From CAVTRI01 sp963737075 (GTDB lineage: Bacteria; Actinomycetota; Acidimicrobiia; Acidimicrobiales; Palsa-688), in assembly GCA_963737075.1 (NCBI GenBank), contig CAVTRI010000002.1:620001-684000 (forward strand): 64,000 bases of DNA. The letters are read 5' to 3'. Position 1 is the stretch's first letter; each line of letters opens with the position of its first letter. The position numbers were made by a program, and so were the translations under genes. Shown piece by piece: positions 7,658-16,200 of this stretch. Under the pieces are notes generated by a model, which searched no databases, was not told where the DNA came from, and worked only from the letters and a program-made list of their open reading frames with translations.

Positions 7658-10315
7658 TCATGCGACGTCCAATGCCGTCTGCCGAAGCTCGCGCCGGCGC
7701 ACCTTGCCGGTAGCGCCCGCCGGGAGCTCGGTCGCCACGGTGATAGCGGCCGGCCGCTTGTATCGGCTCAGCTCGCGGTCGCAGCGCTGGCGGAGCCGGG
7801 CGGTCATCTGGTGCTCGTCGCCGCCCCGGGCCATCACAACGACGGCGATGGGTTCTTCTCCGACGACGGGGTGGGGCCGGCCGATCACCACCGCAGCACC
7901 CACGTCGGGGTCCTGGAGCAGCACCTCTTCGATCTCGCGGGGGTGGACCTTTTCCCCGCCACGGTTGATCACATCGTCGACCCGCCCCAAGAGGTACAGG
8001 TACCGATCCTCGTCGAGCGAGCCCAGGTCGCCGGTGGACAGCCAGCCGTCCGGGTCAGTAGCGGGCTCCGAGCTCGCCGCCCTCCAGTACCGTTCCACCA
8101 CGCTGGCTCCCCGGATCTCGACCTCGCCGACCACGCCGGCCGCCACCGGCAGGCGCCGGCGGTCGACGACGCGCAGGTCGACACCGACGGGCCGGCCGAC
8201 CGACCCAGGTCGGCGGGCGTACAGCGGGTTGGCGGCGATCTGGCTGGCCGCTTCGGTCATGCCGTAGGTCTCGACGACCGGCAGGGCACAGTGGTCCTCG
8301 AAGCGCAGCAGGGCCGCTAGCGGCAGCGGAGCGGAGGCGGAGCGGACGAAACGAACAGTGCCCGCCTGGCCCGCTTCGGGTGGCGTCACCTGCCCGAGCA
8401 CGGAAATGATGCCGGGGACGAGGTTGAGCCACGTGACCTGCTGCGCCTCGACGGTGGCCCAAAACGTGCTCGCTGAGAAACGGCGATCCAGCACGAGCCG
8501 GCCGCCGGTGAGCACAGTGGTGAGCACCCCGACGACGAGCCCGTTGATGTGAAATAGGGGTAGCGGCGAGTAGCCGCAGTCCGCGGCCCCGAGATGGTGG
8601 GCCGCGATGACGGACTGGGCGGTGTGGCGAAGCTGGCCGGCAATGAGGGGCACGATCTTCGGGTCCCCGGTGGTGCCGGAGCTGGACAGGATGAGCGCCG
8701 CCCCGTTCCCTGCCGCCCGACCCGGCCCCGACCCGCCCGGCGCTCGACCCGCTGCGGCAGCCGAGACCAGCCGCAGCTGCCCGTGCTGGGTGGCCCAGAG
8801 GTCGGCCCCATCGACGCCGCGGTCCGCAAGCCGGATCACCGAATCGGGGTGGTCGGTGACGACTGCAGAGAGCCCGAGGCGCTCGCGGTTCGCCGCCAGC
8901 TCGGCCGGCGTCCCGTTGGGGTCGAGCGGCGCGACGCACACTCCCGCCGCGAGCGCCCCGAGATAGCAAGTGACCATCTCCAGGGGGTCGGAGATGCGCA
9001 GCCCCACGCGGCGGTCGGCGAACGACGGCACATCCGCCCACGGCCGGGCGGCGTCCCACACCTGCGACCAGGTCAGAACCCGCCCGCTGGCGCCTTCGAT
9101 GAACGCCGGCCGGTCCGGGCTGACCCGGCTTCGGTGCTGCAACAGCTCGGCGATGGGCACAGGCGCCGGTCTATCGGAGGGACGTGAGAGCGGAATGGAC
9201 GCAAGGTGAGCATCAGATGAGATTCTTCGGTCGCGGTGTTGCGCTCGTCCGGTGAGCGAAAAAGCCAGCCGGGTCCGCTGCAACAAGGTCGTCAGCACGA
9301 CCGCCCCTCCGATGGTGCCGACGAGGACCATGGCCGTGGCCAGGGGCGCCGGCATGATCTGGTGGCCGTTGCCGAGCCCGATGTTCAGCAACGCCGCCAG
9401 GATCAGCGGATGGGACAGGTAGACGCCGAAGGAGATGCGCGACCCCCACGCCACCTGCGCCTGGCCCCGGCGGCGGCCGTCGGCCCACCGCCACCCCATC
9501 AGCATCACCAGCACGATGGCGGCGACACACGAAGCCGCCATGGCTGGTTGGAGCACAGCATTGGCGATCCTCGGGGCCATGCTGCCCAGTTGGGCCGCAT
9601 AGGCGCCGAGCGCCACCACGACACCCGCCGCCGCCACGGCCAGCAACCGGCGGGGATGGCGACGCACGACGGCCTCTACCCGCTCGAGGTGACAGGCGGC
9701 GTACGCCCCCGCCAACACATAGACGGCGTAGGTGGGGAGCAGCTCGTAGGCGTGCTCCCAGAGCCAGCGTGCCGGGCCAGGCGGCGCCGGCACGTACTGA
9801 ATGGCGCCCAGCCAGGCCAGATTGGCCGCGCCTACGGCGCCGAGCACCCACCCGGCATGGTGGGCGCTTCGTCGCACCGCTCGTACGAGCCACGGGAACA
9901 CGATGTAGAGCTGGAGCGTGACGAGCAGGAAGTAGAGGTGGTAGTAGGCGTTCCCGTTGATGACGTCCATGCCCAGCCCGCTCCAGGTGAAGCGGGGGTA
10001 CGGCGGCATGAGTGTCGACACGAACGCGTAGATCAGCGTCCACACGAGATAGGGCACGGCCACGGCAGGAAGCCGGCGCCGCCAGAACGGCATGACCCGC
10101 ACCGGTCGGTTGAGCGTCGCCCACACGAGGACGAAGCCGCTGAGGGTGAAGAACACCTCCCGCCCGAACTGCAGCAGCATCATCGCCCCACCTGCCGTCG
10201 CGCTTCCGGGCGGCTCTGTGAACGCAATGACGTGCACGGAAATGACCGCAAAGAAGGTGAGCAGGCGCACCACGTCGAGCGGCCACAAATGCGCGCTTCG
10301 CGAGCGGTCAGGCAC
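7658..10315 (-). CDS. Fusion of membrane acyltransferase-3 and AMP-dependent acyl ligase
   Basis: 885 residues. Residues about 1-350 form an acyltransferase-3 (OafA/nodulation type) domain with roughly ten membrane helices, starting LWPLDVVRLLTFFAVISVHV (the conserved His in VISVHV) and including REVFFTLSGFVLVW. After a short linker, residues about 375-885 are an adenylate-forming ligase: P-loop LSSSGTTGDPK, YGMTEAASQ, STGDLGSLDED, GRVDDVINRGGEKVHP and the terminal catalytic Lys in GATGKVRRRELR. No carrier protein domain is visible, so the acyl acceptor is probably CoA, a separate carrier or a hydroxyl group presented to the membrane domain. It heads the ComA operon. Confidence 0.85.
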   Translation of the reverse strand: MPDRSRSAHLWPLDVVRLLTFFAVISVHVIAFTEPPGSATAGGAMMLLQFGREVFFTLSGFVLVWATLNRPVRVMPFWRRRLPAVAVPYLVWTLIYAFVSTLMPPYPRFTWSGLGMDVINGNAYYHLYFLLVTLQLYIVFPWLVRAVRRSAHHAGWVLGAVGAANLAWLGAIQYVPAPPGPARWLWEHAYELLPTYAVYVLAGAYAACHLERVEAVVRRHPRRLLAVAAAGVVVALGAYAAQLGSMAPRIANAVLQPAMAASCVAAIVLVMLMGWRWADGRRRGQAQVAWGSRISFGVYLSHPLILAALLNIGLGNGHQIMPAPLATAMVLVGTIGGAVVLTTLLQRTRLAFSLTGRAQHRDRRISSDAHLASIPLSRPSDRPAPVPIAELLQHRSRVSPDRPAFIEGASGRVLTWSQVWDAARPWADVPSFADRRVGLRISDPLEMVTCYLGALAAGVCVAPLDPNGTPAELAANRERLGLSAVVTDHPDSVIRLADRGVDGADLWATQHGQLRLVSAAAAGRAPGGSGPGRAAGNGAALILSSSGTTGDPKIVPLIAGQLRHTAQSVIAAHHLGAADCGYSPLPLFHINGLVVGVLTTVLTGGRLVLDRRFSASTFWATVEAQQVTWLNLVPGIISVLGQVTPPEAGQAGTVRFVRSASAPLPLAALLRFEDHCALPVVETYGMTEAASQIAANPLYARRPGSVGRPVGVDLRVVDRRRLPVAAGVVGEVEIRGASVVERYWRAASSEPATDPDGWLSTGDLGSLDEDRYLYLLGRVDDVINRGGEKVHPREIEEVLLQDPDVGAAVVIGRPHPVVGEEPIAVVVMARGGDEHQMTARLRQRCDRELSRYKRPAAITVATELPAGATGKVRRRELRQTALDVA

Positions 10316-10383
10316 GGTCCAAGGGTGCTGGACGTGGCTGAACGGACCTACAGATCAATCTGAAAAGCGGCTGAAGGAAAGGT

Positions 10384-11364
10384 CTACGAGAGGTTGACGT
10401 GGCCGGGCGCGATCTGGGCCAGTCCGGCCAGCACCGCGAGGGTGACCCCGACGGTGATGACCGCTCCCACCCACGCGACGTTGCCCCGGTGTTCGGAGGC
10501 TGCCTGCATCCCGAGCGCCACGAGGGCACCCGTCACGAGCCCTCCCAGATGAGCCCGCCAGTCGATCCCGGATGTGAAGCTCAAGAGCAGGTTGATGACG
10601 ATGAGCACAGAGATCGTCGTCAGCTCCCATCCGTGGCGGCGGGCGAGGACGAAGTAGGCCCCCATCAGCCCGAAGATGGCTCCGGACGCGCCGACCCCGT
10701 AGATGAACGGCGAGCTCAGCAGGTACGAGGCAACCGAGCCGCCGAGCGCCGCCAGCACGTACAGCAACGCGAACCGTACATGCCCGATGGTGGCCTCGAC
10801 AGCAGGGCCGACGATCGCCAGCGTGATCATGTTGAACGCGATGTGGGTGAGATTGGCGTGCAGGAATGCAGCGGTGATCAGCCGGTACCACTGGTGCTGG
10901 TCGTGGACGGCGACGGGGAGCAGGGCGAACCGGGTGATGACGTTGACCCGGTGCACGCTTTCGAGGATGTAGACGATGACGTTGATGGCGATCAGCCCGG
11001 CCACCACCGGTGTCATGCGGGTGTTGCCGAGTCGGCCGGGGCGTCGCGGCCGCCACCGCGCCGGCGGCCGGTAGCGGCCAGGTGGGTACCGGCCCGGTGG
11101 AGCTGGAGGTTGGGTGCCGGGTCGGGCGGCAGGGGGCTGGGCGACCGCGGGCGACGGAAAATCGCTCGTCGAGGCGGCCGGGGCGCCGCCGGGCGTGACT
11201 CTGCTGCGGGCGCAGTCGGCACACGCCCAGCCCGCTGGCGTCTGACGCAAGCATTCGGCGCATATGGGGCGACCGCAGCCGGGACAGGCCACCGTGGCGG
11301 GGCGACCAGGGTGGCGATAGCAGGGCGGGGGCGGCAGCCAACCCCCGGGAGGATCGCTCGTCAC
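10384..11364 (-). CDS. Rhomboid family intramembrane serine protease with N-terminal zinc finger
   Basis: 326 residues. The N-terminal 55 residues carry CYRHPGRPATVACPGCGRP and further CxxC pairs, a B-box-like zinc finger common in actinobacterial rhomboids, then a Pro/Arg-rich linker to about 110. Six or more helices follow. The catalytic Ser is in GVGASGAIFGLMG and the His in AHLGGLVTG; HANLTHIAFNM is the conserved helix-2 motif. It cleaves membrane-anchored proteins in the bilayer. The start overlaps the stop of the upstream phosphatase gene by 4 bases (ATGA), so they are translationally coupled. Confidence 0.85.
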   Translation of the reverse strand: MTSDPPGGWLPPPPCYRHPGRPATVACPGCGRPICAECLRQTPAGWACADCARSRVTPGGAPAASTSDFPSPAVAQPPAARPGTQPPAPPGRYPPGRYRPPARWRPRRPGRLGNTRMTPVVAGLIAINVIVYILESVHRVNVITRFALLPVAVHDQHQWYRLITAAFLHANLTHIAFNMITLAIVGPAVEATIGHVRFALLYVLAALGGSVASYLLSSPFIYGVGASGAIFGLMGAYFVLARRHGWELTTISVLIVINLLLSFTSGIDWRAHLGGLVTGALVALGMQAASEHRGNVAWVGAVITVGVTLAVLAGLAQIAPGHVNLS

Positions 11365-11969
11365 CGGCTCGGCGCGGGTGGGTCAAGGGGGGGCTGGAGA
11401 TTCCAGGCATCGATGACCCGGTACTCGCGCTCCCAGCCCAGCCAGGAGACGGTGGCGGTGTCCAGCGCCAGCCACCGCCCCGCCGTGACGTCCGCCCCCA
11501 ACCACCGGGCGGCCAGGACCCGCAGGATATGGCCGTGGGCGACCACGGTCACGGTCGCGCCCGATGGCTCCTGGAGGAGGCGGGACACGACCTGGTCGGC
11601 GCGAGCGCCGACCGCGGCCGGGCTCTCGCCTCCCGGCCACGGCCCCGTCCAGATGGTCCATCCCGGATAGTCCCGGCGGATGTCGTCAGTGGTGCGGCCT
11701 TCCAAGTCGCCGTAGTCCCACTCGCACAGGTCTTCAGAGATCTCGTAAGGCAAGAGGCCCGCCAGCTCCGCGGTGCGCGTGGCCCGCTGCATCGGGCTGG
11801 TGAGCACGAGCGGCGAGGCTTCTTCTCCGAGCACTGCACCCAGCGCTTTGGCCTGCCGCTCACCGGTTGGGGTAAGCGGCAGGTCGGTGCGGCTGGTGTG
11901 CTGGCCCGACTTACTCCACGCCGTCTCACCGTGACGGACCAGCCTCGCGCGCGGCCGGGCCTCGCTCAC
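11361..11969 (-). CDS. Histidine phosphatase family protein
   Basis: 202 residues from GTG 11969, chosen because the domain begins 10 residues later with RLVRHGETAWS. RHG carries the nucleophilic His; VVAHGHILRVL carries the second His and CEWDYGDLEGRT the acidic residue. This is the cofactor-independent phosphoglycerate-mutase/CobC-like group acting on small phosphate esters. It lies directly after the betaine-binding lipoprotein gene (7-base gap) and overlaps the rhomboid start by 4 bases. A second, divergent member of the same superfamily lies at 5658-6272. Confidence 0.8.
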   Translation of the reverse strand: MSEARPRARLVRHGETAWSKSGQHTSRTDLPLTPTGERQAKALGAVLGEEASPLVLTSPMQRATRTAELAGLLPYEISEDLCEWDYGDLEGRTTDDIRRDYPGWTIWTGPWPGGESPAAVGARADQVVSRLLQEPSGATVTVVAHGHILRVLAARWLGADVTAGRWLALDTATVSWLGWEREYRVIDAWNLQPPLDPPAPSR

Positions 11970-11976
11970 GGCACGG

Positions 11977-12918
11977 TCAGCCCAGGTTGTTGCGGGACAC
12001 GAACTGGCTGGCGACGGTCGTCGGATCCTCATGGTTGACACCAACCGCCAGGTTGAACTGCACCAGATCATTGGTCGTGAGCGCCGCCGATACCTGGTTG
12101 AACACCTTGAGAGCCTCTGGCGTGGCGTTGCCCTTGCGGACCACAGGAATCAGGTTGCCAGCACCCTGGAAGTCCTTGGGGTCGGCCAGCACCACGAAGT
12201 GATCCTGAGCGACCACGGCGTCTGAAGAGAAGATGCGGGCCGCCTGGACGGTGCCGTTGGCGAGCGCCTGATGGGTGATGTTCCCGTCCTCATCCAGCGC
12301 CTTGAACCCGCCGAACACCACCCCGTAGTACTGCTTGAGCCCGGGCACGCAGGTGATGCGAGTGGCGCACTCAGGGGGCCCGCCGAAGGTCCAGTGTGGG
12401 GCCTGGGCAGCGAGGTCGGCGATCGAATGCAGGTTGTATTTGGTCGCGTTGGCCTGGGTGACCGCAATGGCGTCGGCGTCTGCCGCCTGTGACACGTTGC
12501 CGAGGGTCAGGCCCTTCTGGGCCACCAAGGGCTGTAAGGCGGAGACGGTGCCCGCGACCGAGAGGACTCCGACGTTCGGGTTGAGGTAGGAGAGGTAGTT
12601 GCCTGCGTACTCGATGGTGGCGTCGATGCTGCCGCTCTGGAGCGCCGGTTGGACGACCTCGCGCGCGCCCAGATTGGCCTTGACCGTGACCGAGAAGCCA
12701 TCGGCTTTGAGGGCGTCGGCGTACACGTAGCCGAGCACCACGTTCTCAGTGAAGTTCACGGTCCCGATGCTGATGCTCTGGCCGGCGCCGCCTTTGCCCG
12801 CTGTCGCGCCGTGCGTGGTGGGCGACGAGCTGCTCTTGCTGCTGGAACCGCAGGCGGCGGCAACGCCGATGAGGGCCACCATCGCTGCAGCCAGGACGCT
12901 TCCTTTTCTCACCCGCAT
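11977..12918 (-). CDS. Glycine betaine/choline-type ABC transporter substrate-binding lipoprotein
   Basis: 313 residues. A signal peptide ends in the lipobox GVAAACGSS (lipidated Cys about residue 23) followed by a Ser/Thr-rich tether. The mature part starts ISIGTVNFTENVVLGYVYADAL, typical of OpuAC/ProX/OsmF quaternary-amine binding proteins, with NLGAREVVQPALQSGSIDATIEYAGNYL as the second conserved block. It would deliver osmoprotectants or related cations to the two permeases encoded downstream on the chromosome (12964-14414, same strand, upstream in transcription). A strong GAGG-rich leader precedes the ATG. Confidence 0.85.
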   Translation of the reverse strand: MRVRKGSVLAAAMVALIGVAAACGSSSKSSSSPTTHGATAGKGGAGQSISIGTVNFTENVVLGYVYADALKADGFSVTVKANLGAREVVQPALQSGSIDATIEYAGNYLSYLNPNVGVLSVAGTVSALQPLVAQKGLTLGNVSQAADADAIAVTQANATKYNLHSIADLAAQAPHWTFGGPPECATRITCVPGLKQYYGVVFGGFKALDEDGNITHQALANGTVQAARIFSSDAVVAQDHFVVLADPKDFQGAGNLIPVVRKGNATPEALKVFNQVSAALTTNDLVQFNLAVGVNHEDPTTVASQFVSRNNLG

Positions 12919-12963
12919 GGACGATGTCCTCTCTCTAGGAGGTCGGGGAACCGTACCGCAACC

Positions 12964-13698
12964 TCATCCTGTCGAATCGGCAGCCGCCGTGACCACGGTC
13001 ACCTGGGCCGAGGTGGCCGCCCGGCTTCTCCGGAGACCGGCGGGGGTGAGGCGCCGCTCGAGGGCGGCCAGGCCGTACTCGGCGACCAGTGCGAGGGCGA
13101 CGACTAGCAGCCCGCCGGCAAAGAGGGTCACGTGGTCGCCCGTGTTCAGGCCCAGATTGATGAGGGTACCCAGGCAGTTGTAGCCGACGAATCCGGCCAG
13201 GGTCGCCGTCGCCACCGACTGTACGGTCGCCGTGCGCACTCCCGCGGAGATGGTGGCCACGGCTGTGGGCATTTCAACGCGCGACAGGATCTGCCACTCG
13301 CTCATCCCCATGCCCCGTGCAGCGTCGACCATGTCCCGGTCGACGCCCCGAATCCCCACATACGTGTTGGTCAGTATCGGCGGCATGGACAGCGCGACGA
13401 GGGCGACCAGGGCGGGGGCCCGGCCGATGCCGAGTACCTGCACGGCAACGAACAGGATGGCGATGGACGGGAGCGCGCGGCCGATGTTGGCGACGTTGAT
13501 GGCCAGGAAGCCGGCCCGGGCGATGTGGCCGAGCCACAGGCCCAAAGGCAGCGCCACGACCATGGCGATCCCCACCGACAGCAGGACCAGCTCGATCTGA
13601 CCGAGGATCAGCGCCGGCACCCCGGGGATCCCGTTGCTGCTGTGCCAGTGGTCGCCGTTGGCGAACCAATCGACAAGCTTGTGCAGGAACTGCAACAT
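12964..13698 (-). CDS. Glycine betaine/choline ABC transporter permease
   Basis: 244 residues with five or six helices. The segment VDRDMVDAARGMGMSEWQILSRVEMPTA is the EAA loop that docks onto the ATPase, and IGRALPSIAILFVAV and SVATATLAGFVGYNCLG are typical of OpuCB/ProW/OsmW-type permeases. Its ATG overlaps the stop of the partner permease by one base (TGATG), which fixes the start at 13698. It is one of a permease pair making a heterodimeric channel for quaternary-amine compatible solutes. Confidence 0.85.
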   Translation of the reverse strand: MLQFLHKLVDWFANGDHWHSSNGIPGVPALILGQIELVLLSVGIAMVVALPLGLWLGHIARAGFLAINVANIGRALPSIAILFVAVQVLGIGRAPALVALVALSMPPILTNTYVGIRGVDRDMVDAARGMGMSEWQILSRVEMPTAVATISAGVRTATVQSVATATLAGFVGYNCLGTLINLGLNTGDHVTLFAGGLLVVALALVAEYGLAALERRLTPAGLRRSRAATSAQVTVVTAAADSTG

Positions 13699-14414
13699 CA
13701 GGTGTCGACGCCCGCCAGAGCCATCTTGGCCACCCGTCGAGGCCGGCGGCCGGCTCGCGTCCATGGGGTCACGGCTCGCTCGACACCGATGAGGAGCAGG
13801 TCGAGGGCGGCGGCCAGCACGATCGAGAGGACGGCGCCGACGACGATTTCGGTGCGGAAGTTTTGAAAGATCACGAACCCCTCGTTGATGAGCGCGCCCA
13901 GCCCGCCCCCCGCGCCGACGTAGCTGGCGATGGCGACCAGGCCGATGGTCGTCACCACGGCGAGCCGCACCCCGGCGATGATGGTGGGAGCCGCCAACGG
14001 CAGTTCGACGCCGATCAACTGCCGTGTCGGCGTGTAGCCCAGCCCGCGTGCGGCGTCCCTGACCTCGGCGGGGACGTCGCGCAAGGCGGTGACCGTGTTG
14101 CGGATCATGATCAGCAGCGTGTAGCTGACCAGACCGATCTCGGCCGTCACCGCGCCCAGGCCGGTGATCGGTATGAGGAAGCCGAAGAGCGCCAGGGACG
14201 GGATGGTGTAGAGCACGCCTGCGAACCCGTAAATCGGCTTCTCCCAGCGGGGCCAGTACCACGCCACGAGCGCAAGGCCGAGCGAGATGACGAAGCCGAT
14301 CCCGACCGCGATCCCGGTGAGGGCCAGGTGCTGCAAGAGGGCGGAGACGATCTTGCTCTCGTGGTCCCGCACCCAACTCCACTGGAGCCACGGCTGGGCG
14401 CTCGCCGGGGCCAT
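13698..14414 (-). CDS. Glycine betaine/choline ABC transporter permease
   Basis: About 238 residues from ATG 14414. Upstream in-frame starts would run into the divergent ATPase gene, so the shorter form is preferred. EAA-type loop: VPAEVRDAARGLGYTPTRQL; helices flank it, with YTIPSLALFGFLIPITGLG as the conserved family block. First gene of the minus-strand permease-permease-binding-protein operon. The ATPase is transcribed divergently, 40 bases away, so one short intergenic region must drive both directions. Confidence 0.85.
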   Translation of the reverse strand: MAPASAQPWLQWSWVRDHESKIVSALLQHLALTGIAVGIGFVISLGLALVAWYWPRWEKPIYGFAGVLYTIPSLALFGFLIPITGLGAVTAEIGLVSYTLLIMIRNTVTALRDVPAEVRDAARGLGYTPTRQLIGVELPLAAPTIIAGVRLAVVTTIGLVAIASYVGAGGGLGALINEGFVIFQNFRTEIVVGAVLSIVLAAALDLLLIGVERAVTPWTRAGRRPRRVAKMALAGVDT

Positions 14415-14454
14415 GGTGAGCCATGCTACCGGGCCCCGAGTAGCGTGACCCGAG

Positions 14455-15600
14455 ATGATCCGCCTGGAGGGCGTCACCAAGCGCTATGCCGACGGGACGG
14501 TGGCGGTCGCCGGGCTCGACCTCGACGTCCCCGAAGGCGAGGTGTGCATGCTCGTCGGGCCTTCCGGGTCGGGCAAGACGACGACAATGCGCATGATCAA
14601 CCGGCTGATCGAGCCGACGAGCGGCCGGATATTCCTCGACGGGGAGGACGTCACGCACGCCGATCCCGTGAAGTTGCGGCGTCGGATCGGTTATGTGATC
14701 CAGCAGGTCGGGCTGTTTCCCCACCTGACTGTGGGGGACAACGTCGGCACTGTGCCCCGGCTGCTCGGTTGGGACCGCAGCCGGATCCGGGCCCGCACGG
14801 CGGAGCTGCTGGAGATCGTGGGGTTGGAGCCCGCGCGGTACACGAAGCGATACCCAGCCGAGCTGTCCGGCGGCCAACGGCAGCGGGTTGGGGTGGCCCG
14901 CGCCCTGGCGGCCGATCCGCCGGTGCTGCTGATGGATGAGCCCTTCGGGGCCATCGACCCCATCACCCGTGACCGGCTGCAGGCGGAGTTCATGCGGCTG
15001 CAGGGAGAGATGCGCAAGACGGTGGTCTTCGTCACCCATGACATCGAAGAGGCGGTCCGCATGGGCGACCGGATCGCCGTGCTGGCCGAAGGCGGGCACC
15101 TGGAGCAGTACGACAGGCCCGCGGAGATCCTCGGCTCCCCGGCTACGCCGTTTGTGGCCTCGTTCGTCGGGACAGATCGAGGGCTCAAGCGGCTGTCGGT
15201 CACGGGCATCACTGCCGGCGACCTGGTACGGCCTCCCCTTGTCACGACGGGCGACGGTGTGAGCTCGGCCCGTGACACCCTGTCCGACTCGCGTGAGCAG
15301 TGGGCGGTGGTGGTCGACGGGGATGGCTGCCTGTGCGGGTGGGTGGGCGAGAACGACCTGTTCGGCGACGGCACTGTCGCCGAACGGACCCACCGAATGG
15401 AAGCATCGGTCCCGCTAGACGCCAGCCTCAAGCAGGCGTTCGCGGAGATGCTCCAGCACGACGCCGGATGGGTCGCGGTCCTCGACGGGGAACGCTACGT
15501 GGGGGTGCTCACGCCCGACACTCTGCACGGCGCGCTGCGCCGGTCGGTCGACCGGTCGGACGGGGTACCGCTGGAAGCGTCACCGCTGCGGGCGCCATAA
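14455..15600 (+). CDS. Glycine betaine/choline ABC transporter ATPase with CBS domains (OpuCA/ProV-like)
   Basis: 381 residues. Walker A GPSGSGKTT (residues about 36-44), Q-loop YVIQQVGLFPH, signature LSGGQRQRVGVARAL, Walker B VLLMDEPFGAID and switch His in FVTHDIEEAV. After residue 240 two CBS-like repeats follow (ARDTLSDSREQWAVVVDG and LKQAFAEMLQHDAGWVAV), which in this family sense ionic strength or cyclic-di-AMP to gate osmoprotectant uptake. It energises the two permeases encoded divergently. Confidence 0.9.
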   Translation: MIRLEGVTKRYADGTVAVAGLDLDVPEGEVCMLVGPSGSGKTTTMRMINRLIEPTSGRIFLDGEDVTHADPVKLRRRIGYVIQQVGLFPHLTVGDNVGTVPRLLGWDRSRIRARTAELLEIVGLEPARYTKRYPAELSGGQRQRVGVARALAADPPVLLMDEPFGAIDPITRDRLQAEFMRLQGEMRKTVVFVTHDIEEAVRMGDRIAVLAEGGHLEQYDRPAEILGSPATPFVASFVGTDRGLKRLSVTGITAGDLVRPPLVTTGDGVSSARDTLSDSREQWAVVVDGDGCLCGWVGENDLFGDGTVAERTHRMEASVPLDASLKQAFAEMLQHDAGWVAVLDGERYVGVLTPDTLHGALRRSVDRSDGVPLEASPLRAP

Positions 15601-15625
15601 GCGACACGACGGACGGGGTGGGAGC

Positions 15626-15794
15626 GACGGGTGGCGCCGTGGAGCCCGCCGACACGGCGAGTGGGGGGAGGGACGGGTGGCGCCGTGGGGAGGGGCCCGC
15701 CGACCGGAGGGAGGTGGGAGGGGTCCCGCACGGCGACAGGACCCGTCCCGGTAACGCACTCGAGAGGGACGGGTGGCGCCGTGGAGCCCGCCGA
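15626..15794 (+). repeat. Three dispersed copies of a G/C-rich 17-27 base repeat
   Basis: The 17-base core GACGGGTGGCGCCGTGG occurs at 15626-15642, 15672-15688 and 15768-15784. The first and third copies extend identically to 27 bases, ending in AGCCCGCCGA. Spacing is irregular (46 and 96 bases), so it is not a CRISPR array. The copies lie in the 0.6-kb gap after the ATPase gene and immediately before the large hairpin. GGCGCC at the centre of each is palindromic. Confidence 0.7.
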
Positions 15795-15800
15795 ACTTCT

Positions 15801-15896
15801 ACGAGTTGTTGGCCCGGAGGCCCGAACTTCTACGAGAAGTCGCGCGTATGCACGCGACTTCTCGTGGAAGTTCGCCGCTCCCCGCCAACAACTCGT
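15801..15896. repeat. Composite nested palindrome (REP-like hairpin)
   Basis: Inner arms at 15823-15844 and 15853-15874 are 22-base inverted repeats with one mismatch around an 8-base loop. Outer arms ACGAGTTGTTGGC (15801-15813) and GCCAACAACTCGT (15884-15896) are perfect 13-base complements. A further direct copy of CGAACTTCTACGAG lies at 15792-15805. The whole would fold into a long cruciform or RNA hairpin. Such structures resemble REP-type elements or bidirectional terminators between the plus-strand ATPase gene and minus-strand genes beyond. No U-tract follows, so termination is not certain. Confidence 0.7.
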
Positions 15897-15899
15897 CAA

Positions 15900-16190
15900 A
15901 GGACGCCGCCTTCAGCCAGTACTTCGTCGGACCCTGCTGGCCGGGTTCGAGCGGTCGCGGACGAACGCTCAACTGGGCCGCGGCCAGGGTCGGTCCGGCA
16001 AACGAGGACGGGAGCAGCCCAGCGACGTCGACCGTCATCTGCTCGGGCGGCATGGCCGCCGTCGTGGACGATTCGCCTCGAGGACGTTGCGCCATGACCG
16101 GTCCCGAGTGAACTCCGCCATCGACCTCTACGTCGACCTTCCAACGTGGCCACGCCACATCAATGAGCAAGACGTTGTCCGCGCCCCGGC
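15900..16190 (-). pseudogene. Decayed DUF559-type endonuclease-like gene remnant
   Basis: Read on the minus strand from about 16190, one frame gives NVLLIDVAWPRWKVDVEVDG, close to the D-(W/Y)P-VEVDG core of DUF559 (very short patch repair-like) proteins. The match then continues in a second frame as FTRDRSWRNVLEANR and returns to the first frame in TVDVAGLLPSSFAGPT. At least two frameshifts and a missing N-terminus mark it as a remnant. Intact members are about 280-320 residues, sometimes linked to mobile elements. The composite palindrome starts right after its 3' end. The reading across frames is my reconstruction. Confidence 0.4.
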
Positions 16191-16200
16191 GCAGAAAGCG

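Noticed and set aside
12964..15393. A 2.4-kb minus-strand open frame across the betaine transporter genes
   Set aside because: Only its 3' part (12964-13698) is a permease; the rest is antisense to the ATPase and to the second permease, with His/Arg/Pro-rich, motif-free translation typical of high-GC shadows.
15626..15794. Possible CRISPR array from the repeated GACGGGTGGCGCCGTGG
   Set aside because: Only three copies, unequal spacing, unequal repeat lengths, and no cas genes.
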